Assembly: GCF_037126285.1 (NCBI RefSeq)
Contig: NZ_CP147012.1
Span: 3,308,676-3,372,675 of the forward strand
Origin: Bernardetia sp. MNP-M8
Lineage (GTDB): Bacteria; Bacteroidota; Bacteroidia; Cytophagales; Bernardetiaceae
Length of the DNA stretch: 64,000 nt
Direction: 5' to 3'
Shown: positions 23,078 through 31,337 of the stretch, one piece after another
Numbering within the stretch: position 1 is the stretch's first letter
How the letters are laid out: each line of letters opens with the position of its first letter
The notes under the pieces: model-generated
Database searches by the model: none
What the model was told of the DNA's origin: nothing
What the model saw: only the letters and a program-made list of their open reading frames with translations
Made by a program: the position numbers and the translations under genes

Positions 23078-24763
23078 ATGAAACAATTAATTGAATGCGT
23101 TCCTAACTTTTCAGAAGGGCGTAATATGGATATTATCAATCAGATTACTAAAGAAATTGAAAGTGTAGAAGGCGTTTCACTTTTAGATGTCGACCCAGGA
23201 AAGGCAACCAACAGAACCGTTGTAACTTTTGTAGGCGAGCCAGAACCTGTTTTGGAAGCTGCTTTTTTAGCTATGAAAAAGGCGAAAGAACTCATAGATA
23301 TGAGCAAACACACAGGCGAACACCCTCGTTTTGGTGCAACAGATGTTTGTCCACTTATTCCGATTGCTAATATTTCGATGGAAGAAACAGCAAAATTAGC
23401 ACACAAATTAGCTGAGAGAGTAGGAAAAGAGCTAGATTATCCTGTTTATTTGTATGAAAATGCAGCTACAAAAAAAGAGCGTAAAAACTTAGCTTTTGTA
23501 AGACAAGGAGAATATGAAGGACTAAAAGAACGAATCAAAACAGAAACTCCAGACTTTGGAAAAGCTGAATTTAGACCAAAAACAGGTGCAACAGCAATAA
23601 GCGCAAGAGACTTTTTAATTGCTGTTAATTTTAATTTAAATACTACTTCTTCAAGACGTGCAAACTCTGTAGCCTTTGATGTACGTGAAGCTGGAAGAGT
23701 ATTGAGAGAAGGAAATCCAATTACAGGAAAGATAAAAGAAGACAAAAAAGGCGAACCACTACGACAAGAAGGAACATGTAAAGGAACAAAAGGAATTGGT
23801 TGGTTTATCGAAGAATATGGAATTGCACAAGTTTCTATGAATATTACTGATGTAAAAGCAACTCCTTTACATATTGCTTTTGAAGAAACACGAAAAAGTG
23901 CAGAATCTCGTGGAATGCGTGTAACAGGAACAGAAATAGTAGGTTTAGTTCCATTAAAAATGATGACTTCGGCAGGTAGATATTTCTTAGAACAGCAAGA
24001 GCGTTCGACAGGAGTTTCGGAAGAAGAATTGATAAAAATTGCTATCAAATCAATGGGTTTAGATGATTTGAAGCCATTTTATCCACAAGAAAAAATTATT
24101 GAATACAAAATTGCTGATGCTACAAAAACGCCTTTACTTCAAAAAAACTTAACAGAGTTTGCAGAAGAAACAGCTTCTGAATCGCCAGCACCAGGGGGAG
24201 GTTCTATTTCAGCTTATGTAGGAAGTTTGGGAGCAGCTTTAGGAACGATGGTAGCCAATCTTTCTTCACATAAAAGAGGTTGGGACAGTCGTTGGAAAGA
24301 GTTTTCAGATTTAGCAGAACAAGGACAAATTTATAAAAATCAACTTTTGGCTTTAGTGGATGAAGATACTCATGCTTTTAATGGAATTATGAATGCTTTT
24401 GGTTTACCAAAAGAAACTGAAACGGATATTGCTGCAAGAAAAAAAGCTATTTCGGATGCTACAAAAAATGCGATTGAAGTTCCGTTGAGAATGATGGAAA
24501 TTTGCGCTTCTATGTTTGACTGGTTAGAAAAATTAGCCAAAACAGGAAACCCAAATTCGGCTTCTGATACAGGTGTAGGTGCAATTTGTGTACGTGCTGC
24601 ATTGCGTGGAGCTTACTTGAATGTAAAGATTAATACTGCTTCCTTTGATGATGCAACCTTTATTGAAGAAACTTTAGAAAAAGCAAAAACCTACCACAAA
24701 ACAGCAAAAAAAGGTGAAAAAGAAGTTTTGAAATTGGTTAAGAATGCAATTAAGGAAATGTAA
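23078..24763 (+). CDS. ftcD: Formimidoyltransferase-cyclodeaminase (bifunctional)
   Basis: 561 residues, a fusion of glutamate formimidoyltransferase (about 1-300; ECVPNFSEGRN, DVDPGKATNRTVVTFVG, EHPRFGATDVCP, LVPLKMM) and formimidotetrahydrofolate cyclodeaminase (about 345-555; SPAPGGGSISAYVGSLGAALGTMVANLS, NSASDTGVGA). It moves the formimino group of formiminoglutamate, from histidine breakdown, to tetrahydrofolate and then releases ammonia to give methenyl-THF. The fused form is the animal arrangement and also occurs in Bacteroidota. The convergent neighbour metF acts on the same C1-folate pool. No hut genes are nearby. Confidence 0.95.
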   Translation: MKQLIECVPNFSEGRNMDIINQITKEIESVEGVSLLDVDPGKATNRTVVTFVGEPEPVLEAAFLAMKKAKELIDMSKHTGEHPRFGATDVCPLIPIANISMEETAKLAHKLAERVGKELDYPVYLYENAATKKERKNLAFVRQGEYEGLKERIKTETPDFGKAEFRPKTGATAISARDFLIAVNFNLNTTSSRRANSVAFDVREAGRVLREGNPITGKIKEDKKGEPLRQEGTCKGTKGIGWFIEEYGIAQVSMNITDVKATPLHIAFEETRKSAESRGMRVTGTEIVGLVPLKMMTSAGRYFLEQQERSTGVSEEELIKIAIKSMGLDDLKPFYPQEKIIEYKIADATKTPLLQKNLTEFAEETASESPAPGGGSISAYVGSLGAALGTMVANLSSHKRGWDSRWKEFSDLAEQGQIYKNQLLALVDEDTHAFNGIMNAFGLPKETETDIAARKKAISDATKNAIEVPLRMMEICASMFDWLEKLAKTGNPNSASDTGVGAICVRAALRGAYLNVKINTASFDDATFIEETLEKAKTYHKTAKKGEKEVLKLVKNAIKEM

Positions 24764-24802
24764 ATTTTATAGAAATTCTTTTAAAGGAATTTTTTATTAA
24801 TC

Positions 24803-24843
24803 AAAAGACCATTTCAAATTTGTTTTTGAAATGGTCTTTTTTG
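24803..24843. terminator. Bidirectional terminator between ftcD and metF
   Basis: 16-bp perfect stem AAAAGACCATTTCAAA / TTTGAAATGGTCTTTT with a short loop; T-runs on both strands. Serves both convergent genes. Confidence 0.88.
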
Positions 24844-24863
24844 TATTTCTTATCTAAATCAAT

Positions 24864-25820
24864 TTAAAATAATTGTGCTGCAATTTTTTCAGTTGCTCCC
24901 GAACGCCCCATTGTATAATAATGCAGACATGGTACACCTTTTTCCATAAGTTCTTTTGATTGCTGAACAGCCCATTCTATCCCTACTTCTACAACAGCTT
25001 TGTTATCTTTACAAGCAGAAATAGCAGCTACTAAATCATCTGGAATATCAATATGAAAAATACGAGGCAAAACACTAAGTTGTTTTTGTGTGGTAAAAGG
25101 CTTCAAACCTGGAATAATTGGAACATTAATACCTGCCTCTTTACATTTTTCTACAAATGCAAAATATTTTGCATTATCAAAAAACATTTGAGTAACAATA
25201 TATTCTGCTCCTGCATCTACCTTAGCTTTCAAATATGCCATGTCACTATTTAAGTTTGGCGATTCAAAGTGTTTTTCAGGATAACCAGCTACACCAATAC
25301 AAAAATTTGTTGGAATTGGGTGATGCAAATCATCATCGATATAATTTCCTTCATTCATATTTACAATCTGCCCAATTAAATCAACAGCATAATTATGTCC
25401 ATCTTTTTCTGGAATGAAAGAACCTTCTGATTTGACAGCGTCTCCACGAAGAGCAAGTACATTTTCAATTCCTAAAAAAGACAAGTCTATAAGAGCATTT
25501 TCAGTTTCTTCTTTTGAAAAGCCTCCACAAATAATATGAGGAACAGCATCTACTTGATAACGATTCATAATAGCTGCACAAATACCAACTGTCCCAGGAC
25601 GTTTACGAGTTACTTTTTTCTCCAAAAGTCCTTCACCACGTGTTTTATATACATATTCTTCTCTATGATAAGTAACATCAACGAATGGAGGGTTAAATTC
25701 CATTAAAGGGTTCATAGCATCAAAAATAGATTGAATGCTTTCTCCTTTTAGAGGTGGAATAAGTTCGAATGAAAAAAGGGTTTTACCTTTATTTGCGTTT
25801 AAATGTTCTATGACTTTCAA
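24864..25820 (-). CDS. metF: Methylenetetrahydrofolate reductase
   Basis: 318 residues, the usual bacterial length. It reduces 5,10-methylene-THF to 5-methyl-THF with FAD, supplying methionine synthesis. Visible motifs: FSFELIPPL at the N-terminus, FVDVTYHRE, GIENVLALRGD, CIGVAGYPEKH, GAEYIVTQMFFDN and a final LHYYTMGRS. A minus-strand -7-like box (TATATTTG, plus 25939-25946) lies about 120 bp upstream. Confidence 0.95.
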   Translation of the reverse strand: MKVIEHLNANKGKTLFSFELIPPLKGESIQSIFDAMNPLMEFNPPFVDVTYHREEYVYKTRGEGLLEKKVTRKRPGTVGICAAIMNRYQVDAVPHIICGGFSKEETENALIDLSFLGIENVLALRGDAVKSEGSFIPEKDGHNYAVDLIGQIVNMNEGNYIDDDLHHPIPTNFCIGVAGYPEKHFESPNLNSDMAYLKAKVDAGAEYIVTQMFFDNAKYFAFVEKCKEAGINVPIIPGLKPFTTQKQLSVLPRIFHIDIPDDLVAAISACKDNKAVVEVGIEWAVQQSKELMEKGVPCLHYYTMGRSGATEKIAAQLF

Positions 25821-26179
25821 TGCTATTCTGTTTTAGAGTAAGACGATAAAGAAAATAAACCAAATAATAGTAATTTTTATGGCTTAATTTTATTTTAAAT
25901 ACTGTGTAAAATGCGTTTGTTTTGTATCTAATGGATTACAAATATACAACTTACAACTTATTTAATTAAATTTGATTTGGTAGAATTGTTAAATTTGCGT
26001 TTTGAAGAGAGTGTTAAAACAAAAAGTTTTAAAAGATGGGTTTTAATTAAATTTTTACTCTTTAGAAAAAACATATTGATGATATTCTTAGGTCTTTTAA
26101 TCGAAGTGATACCAACAATATCATAATTTGTATGTATTTCTTTTAATTTTGATTTCTAAAATCTTACTTTTTAATTTCT
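25821..26179. other. 359-bp divergent intergenic region
   Basis: Between metF (minus) and the APS-kinase-like gene (plus). Contains a -7 box for metF at 25939-25946 (TATATTTG on the minus strand; no TTTG at -33) and a possible plus-strand -7 box TAAATTTG at 25990-25997. Nothing else stands out. Confidence 0.45.
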
Positions 26180-26749
26180 ATGAAGCCTTGTGTTATTTGG
26201 TTTATTGGTCTTTCAGGTTCTGGCAAAACAACACTTTCAGATGCTCTTTTTGAAGAATTACATACTAGGTATCCTTCTACTTTACTCAAAAAACTAGATG
26301 GTGATTTGCTCAGAAATGGACTCAACAGTAACTTAGGTTTTTCTTTAGTAGATAGAAATGAAAATATTCGTCGTTCGGCAGAGGTAGCCAAACTTTTCTA
26401 TGAGAGTGGTTTTGTTGTATTGGCTTCTTTTATTACTCCGACTCATCAAAATCAAAAATTGCTTACTGATATTTTTCAAAAAAGTAAAGTTTTTCAAGAT
26501 TCTCAGAGTACTATTAATTTGTTCAAAGTTTTTATTGATTGTCCTTTGGAAACTTGTGAACAAAGAGATGTAAAAGGACTTTACAAAAAAGCACGCACAG
26601 GAGAAATAAAGGAGTTTACAGGAATTAGTAGTCCTTTTGAAAAACCATTACCAAATCAAGTAGATATAATCATCGATAGTAGTAAATTTACGATAAAAGA
26701 AAGTATAGGATTTATTTTGGATAAATTAGAAGAAAAAAGTTATTTGTAA
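26180..26749 (+). CDS. Adenylylsulfate kinase-like protein (CysC family)
   Basis: 189 residues, slightly short of typical CysC (about 200). P-loop GLSGSGKTT at residues 10-18, KLDGDLLRNGLNSNLGFS and NENIRRSAEVAKLF as in APS kinases, and KGLYKKARTGEIKEFTGI near the C-terminus, so ATP-dependent phosphorylation of adenylylsulfate is the expected reaction. However, the active-site segment usually reading FISP followed by a basic residue is FITPTHQNQ here: the conserved serine is threonine and the basic residues are missing. No sulfurylase or PAPS-reductase genes are near. It could be an APS kinase variant or have a related substrate. Confidence 0.82.
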   Translation: MKPCVIWFIGLSGSGKTTLSDALFEELHTRYPSTLLKKLDGDLLRNGLNSNLGFSLVDRNENIRRSAEVAKLFYESGFVVLASFITPTHQNQKLLTDIFQKSKVFQDSQSTINLFKVFIDCPLETCEQRDVKGLYKKARTGEIKEFTGISSPFEKPLPNQVDIIIDSSKFTIKESIGFILDKLEEKSYL

Positions 26750-26897
26750 AAACTGTTGCCTACAATGTCAATAAAAAGCCATATAATGCTAGAAATTTTA
26801 AAAAAAAATGTTACTTTGTGAAAGCATTCAATAAAATCTTTAGAAAAGTTTTTTATTGAGTTTTTACTTTCAATTTTTGTATAAAAATACTGTGATT

Positions 26898-27566
26898 ATG
26901 AGTTTGCTTAAAAACCTTATTAATAAATTTCAACAGCTTTTTAGTGGTTCGGCTGCTCCAAGTCCAGATTCAAGTAGAGCTATCCAAGCAAGACAACAAC
27001 TTTTTGTGGCTATTTTAGAAGCCTGTGAGGATGGTGTCATTACAAATGATGAAATGTCTGATGTTAGAGCCTTACAATCTAAACTAGGAATGTCTGACTC
27101 AGAACTTAATAGCATTAAAATTCAAGTTTTACAAAATCTTATAGATAGAGTAATGGAAGATAATATTGTTACTGAAGAGGAGATGGATTTTATAGAACAA
27201 ATAGAAATTGACCTTCAACTGGGTGTTGCTGATTCTTTAAAAATAAAAGGAGATATTGAAAGAGTAAGGAGAATGTATAAGCGTTCAAACTCTGTGGGTG
27301 GAGATGAATTTGATGATGAAGATTTTTTTGATGATGATTATGAAGACGACTATGAAGACGATTATGATGATACAGAATATGACGAAGATGCAATTGATAT
27401 TGGCGATGCTGCTGCAATAGCTACTGCTGTGGGTGCAGGAGCAATTTTGGCTAATCAACTTAATGAAGATAGCGAATTAGAAGATGATCCGATTGACGAA
27501 CAAGAAATAGAAGAAGAAAATGAAGAAAATACAGATGAGGTAGAAACATTTTCTGATGAATCTTAA
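26898..27566 (+). CDS. TerB-like protein with long acidic tail
   Basis: 222 residues from the ATG at 26898; an in-frame ATG 42 bp upstream would add a hydrophobic MSFYFQFLYKNTVI, which I think is leader. Residues about 25-130 are helical and resemble TerB/tellurite-resistance folds (LFVAILEACEDGVITNDEMSDV, IDRVMEDNIVTEEEMDFI), each with an acidic loop that could bind metal. From residue 145 the chain is almost all D, E and Y, interrupted by an alanine/glycine-rich hydrophobic stretch (AAAIATAVGAGAILANQL). Function unknown. Confidence 0.65.
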   Translation: MSLLKNLINKFQQLFSGSAAPSPDSSRAIQARQQLFVAILEACEDGVITNDEMSDVRALQSKLGMSDSELNSIKIQVLQNLIDRVMEDNIVTEEEMDFIEQIEIDLQLGVADSLKIKGDIERVRRMYKRSNSVGGDEFDDEDFFDDDYEDDYEDDYDDTEYDEDAIDIGDAAAIATAVGAGAILANQLNEDSELEDDPIDEQEIEEENEENTDEVETFSDES

Positions 27567-27603
27567 AAAAATATAGTCAAAAAAATAAACACAGTTTTTT
27601 AAT

Positions 27604-27660
27604 AGAAAGTAGAAAAGAATTATTATGAATTTTAAGCAATAATTTTCTACTTTCTTTTTC
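27604..27660. terminator. Hairpin between TerB-like and STAS-like genes
   Basis: AGAAAGTAGAAAA (27604-27616) pairs with TTTTCTACTTTCT (27643-27655), partly extended inside by AATTATT/AATAATT. Convergent genes flank it. A second TTTTCTACTTTCT follows immediately. Confidence 0.6.
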
Positions 27661-27679
27661 TACTTTCTATTGTGTATTC

Positions 27680-28087
27680 TTATTTTCTCTCTGATGCAAC
27701 TTCATCAAGATAAAATTCAGCTTCGTCTCTAGTAGCAAATTTTATAATTGGATGTTTAGCTCTCTGTGTCGAACGGTGGATTTGATAATCAGCAAGATCA
27801 TCAGCAGAAGCAAGTTGGGCTGTTACTAAAAGCCCTTGTTCAACAAGATAAACCTGTATTTCTTGATGTAGATTTTCTACTTCCTTAGACATACTTCCCA
27901 TCAAACGAATATCTGCAAAAATAGTGAAATGAGGTTTCATAAAACTAGCAGCCTTCTTCCAATCAGGAAAGAAATCTTTTACTTTATCTCTATTCATCCA
28001 TCTGCCAATTACTTTAATGTATGCTCTATTTTTGTCAGTATCTACATAAATTTCGTAGTTTTCATTTCTTGCTATTTCTGTTTTCAT
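27680..28087 (-). CDS. SpoIIAA/STAS-like small protein
   Basis: 135 residues, no signal. The pattern (YEIYVDTDKNRAYIKVIGRW, ... HFTIFADIRLMG, VYLVEQGLLVTAQL, FATRDEAEFYLDEV) is that of a SpoIIAA/STAS-like alpha-beta fold: short strands with a central DIR motif and a C-terminal helix preceded by D-E-A. A protein of like size and pattern is encoded at 30778-31176, on the other side of a histidine kinase and response regulator. Family assignment is a judgement from pattern, not from a match I can prove. Confidence 0.55.
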   Translation of the reverse strand: MKTEIARNENYEIYVDTDKNRAYIKVIGRWMNRDKVKDFFPDWKKAASFMKPHFTIFADIRLMGSMSKEVENLHQEIQVYLVEQGLLVTAQLASADDLADYQIHRSTQRAKHPIIKFATRDEAEFYLDEVASERK

Positions 28088-28532
28088 TTTCTGATTGTTG
28101 AGTAAATATCTAAATAAATAATTTAAAAGGAGAAGCTAATCTAAAACCTAAAATATAAACTTGTCTTGATAATCAGATAATTCTTTAGTAAACTCAACAA
28201 AAGTAGTGAATATTTAGATTAAAATGCTATTTTGTTATGTTTTTGTTTGTTTTTTTTAAACAAAAACAAAGGGTTGTGTAATGTTTGCGAAGTTGTGTTT
28301 TTTTTTTATTTAGATATTTTTTCTTTCAAAGAATAACTATTTGTACTAATTTTTGGTTTCAAGAAAAATACTTTTTAATTCATATTTTAAGCTGTTTTTT
28401 GATAGAGAATCAAATTTAATTCGGCTTATTTTTTGTAATCACAATTTTGTAAATTTATTTAGAAGTTTACTACTTCATAAATTATACTTCCCTCCCTTCA
28501 ACTTCCTCTTTACCCTTACTTTTTTGTAACTT
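28088..28532. other. 445-bp divergent intergenic region
   Basis: Between the STAS-like gene (minus) and the histidine kinase (plus). Contains an AT-only 10-bp inverted repeat, GTTTTTGTTT (28240-28249) / AAACAAAAAC (28259-28268). No gene or full promoter seen. Confidence 0.45.
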
Positions 28533-30044
28533 ATGATTTCAGCACCTTTACCTACTAATGAGAATGAACGTTTAGAAGCTCTTTTACGCTATGAGGTAAT
28601 GGACACTGAATCTGAAAAGGAGTTTGACGATTTGGTAAAATTAGCCTCACAAATCTGTGAATCAGAAATTTCTTTAGTTTCCTTGATAGATTCAGAACGT
28701 CAATGGTTCAAAGCAAAGGTAGGATTAGATGCTCTAGAAACACATAGAGATATGGCTTTTTGTGCTCATGCTATCTTACAAGACGATATTTTTGAAGTAG
28801 AAAATGCACTTGAAGACGAACGCTTTCATGACAATCCACTTGTAGCTGATAAGGATGGATTAAATATTCGCTTTTATGCAGGAATGCCCCTCAAAAATCC
28901 AGAAGGACTAAATCTAGGAACGCTCTGTGTTATTGATAATAAACCTAAAAAACTAACAGAAGCTCAAAAATTTGCCTTAACAACATTAGGACGCCAAGTT
29001 GTTACACAATTAGAATTACGCCTAAAATTTAGAGATTTACAAGAAGAAATGAAAAAGGTGCAAGCTGCACAAAGACAACTTATCGAAACGGAAAAAATGG
29101 CTACTTTAGGACAGCTTGCTGCCAATGTAGCGCATGAAATAAATACACCTCTAGGAGCAATTCGTTCTTCAGCTGATAATTCAGTTGTTACAATGGATGG
29201 ACTTTTACCTCGTCTTACTGGGTTTTTACAAGGATTATCTCCTGAGAAATCGCTTATTTTTAATAATTTGATCAAGTATTCAGCAAATGCCAAAAATAAT
29301 TTTTCTTCTAGAGAAAAACGAGCAATAAAATATAGATTGATAGAAGAGTTTGAAAAATTACAAATTGATGAGGCAGATACAATAGCTAATTTTATAGTAG
29401 AATTAGAAGTATATAATAATCCAGAACTTTATAAACCTTTATTAGAAACAGAAGATCCTTGTTATACTTTTAAAGTAGCACACCAATTATCAAGAATTGC
29501 CAAGAATAACAAGACAATAAAACTAGCTACTGATAAGGCTTCTAAAATTATTTTTGCTCTTAAAAACTTTTCTCGTCAAGACAAAACAGGAGAGAAAGCA
29601 ATAATAAATATTAATCGTGGTATTGAAGATACAATCGTTCTTTATGAAAATCAATTCAAGCGTGGAATAGACTTACAGCTTCGTTTAGAAGAAATTCCTG
29701 AATTTATGGGATACCCAGACGAGCTAGTACAAGTTTGGACAAATCTTATTTATAATGCCATTCAAGTAATGGAAAGCAAAGGAGAACTAAATATTACTAC
29801 AAAGTTAGTCACAGATTCATATAACAAAAAGGTAGTTGTCTCCGTAACAGATACAGGAGCTGGTATACCAATAGATATACAAGATAAAATATTTGATGCT
29901 TTCTTTACAACCAAACGAGAAGGTGAAGGAAGTGGATTGGGGCTAGATATTACCAAAAAAATTGTAGAAAAACACAGTGGTAAGATTTGGTTCGAAACTC
30001 AAATAGGTAAGGGAACTACTTTTTTTGTAGAATTACCTCTATAA
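28533..30044 (+). CDS. GAF-domain sensor histidine kinase
   Basis: 503 residues, soluble. Residues about 10-165 form a GAF domain (CESEISLVSLIDSERQWFKAK, FYAGMPLKNPEGLNLGTLCV), then a coiled coil (166-188) and the phosphoacceptor box ATLGQLAANVAHEINTPLG with H201. An insertion of roughly 120 residues lies between this box and the ATPase domain (about 385-503; NLIYNAIQVM, DTGAGIP, GSGLGLDITKKIVEKHSG). The arrangement is that of Bacteroidota/cyanobacterial hybrid-type cytosolic kinases. The response regulator 240 bp downstream, with its start at 30284, is the likely partner. Confidence 0.9.
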   Translation: MISAPLPTNENERLEALLRYEVMDTESEKEFDDLVKLASQICESEISLVSLIDSERQWFKAKVGLDALETHRDMAFCAHAILQDDIFEVENALEDERFHDNPLVADKDGLNIRFYAGMPLKNPEGLNLGTLCVIDNKPKKLTEAQKFALTTLGRQVVTQLELRLKFRDLQEEMKKVQAAQRQLIETEKMATLGQLAANVAHEINTPLGAIRSSADNSVVTMDGLLPRLTGFLQGLSPEKSLIFNNLIKYSANAKNNFSSREKRAIKYRLIEEFEKLQIDEADTIANFIVELEVYNNPELYKPLLETEDPCYTFKVAHQLSRIAKNNKTIKLATDKASKIIFALKNFSRQDKTGEKAIININRGIEDTIVLYENQFKRGIDLQLRLEEIPEFMGYPDELVQVWTNLIYNAIQVMESKGELNITTKLVTDSYNKKVVVSVTDTGAGIPIDIQDKIFDAFFTTKREGEGSGLGLDITKKIVEKHSGKIWFETQIGKGTTFFVELPL

Positions 30045-30231
30045 GTAAAACTTAACAGTTTCTATTTTTATTGAAGAACTGTTTATTTCAAAACAAATTA
30101 ATTCGATAAAATATTAATCAATTGACAAATAGTCAAGAAGTTGTATTTTCTGAATTTTATGAAGAAAGTGTCATTTATATCATTTTACTACGATGTAATT
30201 TACTTTTGGTAAGAAATAAAGATAATTTAAC

Positions 30232-30239
30232 TAACTTTG
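30232..30239 (+). promoter_or_regulatory. -7-like box before the response regulator
   Basis: TAACTTTG fits TAnnTTTG; the nearest TTTG is 23 bp upstream rather than 19. If used, transcription would begin near 30246, which supports the ATG at 30284 over the earlier TTG at 30122. Confidence 0.35.
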
Positions 30240-30283
30240 AAAACCACTATTATAATTATAAACGTATTCAAAATTTTTATCTT

Positions 30284-30697
30284 ATGGCGAAAGCAAAAAA
30301 AACAAAAGCAATTTTATGTGTAGATGATGACCATATTATTCTAGGAAGTCTCAAAATTCAATTAATGCAAGAGTTTAATGATGATTTTATCATTGAAACA
30401 GCAGAGAGTGGAGATGAAGCATTAGAAATTCTAGATTTTCTCACAGAAAGAAACATCAATACATTAGTTGTAATTACCGACTGGCTGATGCCTGAAATGA
30501 AAGGAGATGAACTGTTGGTTGAAATAAACAAACAGTTTCCAAATGTAGCTAAAATCATGCTTTCTGGTCAAGCTGAGGATGAAGCTATTCAAAATGCTTT
30601 TAAAGAAGGAAATATGCACTTTTTCTTATCCAAACCTTGGGATAAAAAAGAACTTATTGATAAGATTTATCAATCTGTTGAAGTGATTAGTAAATAA
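30284..30697 (+). CDS. Single-domain response regulator
   Basis: 137 residues from the ATG at 30284 (MAKAKKTKAILCVDDD); an earlier in-frame TTG at 30122 would add a poorly structured N-terminus and lies ahead of a possible promoter. Receiver fold: acidic pair in CVDDDH, phosphoacceptor aspartate in VITDWLMPEMKGDEL, conserved lysine in FFLSKPWDKKEL. There is no output domain. The WLMP variant and the LSKPWD motif are those of receivers related to the RpfG/HDOD-linked group. Likely phosphorylated by the adjacent GAF kinase. Confidence 0.85.
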   Translation: MAKAKKTKAILCVDDDHIILGSLKIQLMQEFNDDFIIETAESGDEALEILDFLTERNINTLVVITDWLMPEMKGDELLVEINKQFPNVAKIMLSGQAEDEAIQNAFKEGNMHFFLSKPWDKKELIDKIYQSVEVISK

Positions 30698-30724
30698 TTT
30701 TTTTTCTTTTATAGAAGAAAAGAC

Positions 30725-30770
30725 AGTTTGATAAAACAATTTTATAAAGTTGGTTTATCAAACTTTTTAT
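30725..30770. terminator. Terminator between response regulator and STAS-like gene
   Basis: AGTTTGATAAA / TTTATCAAACT, 18-base loop, then TTTTAT. Convergent genes on both sides. Confidence 0.65.
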
Positions 30771-30777
30771 ATTGTTA

Positions 30778-31176
30778 TTAATTTTGATTCTGTATCCATT
30801 CAAAAGCTTCTTCTTTTGAATTGAAAATCATAGGAAATAAGCCTTCATTTTCCTGTAATTTTTTTTGTATAGCTTGAGCAGATAATTTTCCAAAAATAGA
30901 AGTTGGGAAAATAGCAATAGGATTAGTAATACCCATAGGAATGATTTTCTGTATAAATTCTGAAATAATCCATTCTTGGTCTTCTTGTGCTATTACTCCA
31001 GCATCAGTCAGATCACTAATGAAGATATTTGCTTTCTTTGCTTGTATGGCTTCATTTACCTTTTCCATATTTTGCCTAAAAAGTTTACTTGGAGTAAAGC
31101 CTTTTGATTTGTAATATATACAGTTGTATTGCTCATAATATTCTAAAAGAAAATAGTTGTCTTCTAAAAGTACCAT
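30778..31176 (-). CDS. SpoIIAA/STAS-like small protein
   Basis: 132 residues. Pattern like the protein at 27680: an N-terminal strand pair (YFLLEYYEQYNCIYYKSKGF), a central NIFISDLTDAGV (in the place of the DIR motif), IAIFPTSIFGKLSAQ, and a final MIFNSKEEAFEWIQ helix with the E-A-F motif. The family probably senses or relays a signal as anti-sigma-antagonist-like domains do, but no kinase/phosphatase pair of that type is present. Convergent with the response regulator. Confidence 0.55.
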   Translation of the reverse strand: MVLLEDNYFLLEYYEQYNCIYYKSKGFTPSKLFRQNMEKVNEAIQAKKANIFISDLTDAGVIAQEDQEWIISEFIQKIIPMGITNPIAIFPTSIFGKLSAQAIQKKLQENEGLFPMIFNSKEEAFEWIQNQN

Positions 31177-31325
31177 AAAGAGATTATAGATTAAAATAAT
31201 AGTTGAAAAAATACAATTTCTAACCTAGCTAATCTGTAAAATGTTTTGTTAATTTTAGTTAGTTAATAACTATTTCTGCACTTCACAGCAATTTTAGATT
31301 TTTAGTTATACTAATTACTTTTTCG

Positions 31326-31333
31326 TAATTTTG
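31326..31333 (+). promoter_or_regulatory. -7-like box directly before dnaG
   Basis: TAATTTTG ends five bases before the dnaG ATG at 31338. If it is the true -7 box the mRNA would be nearly leaderless. The -33 element is not recognisable, so this is tentative. Confidence 0.3.
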
Positions 31334-31337
31334 TAGT

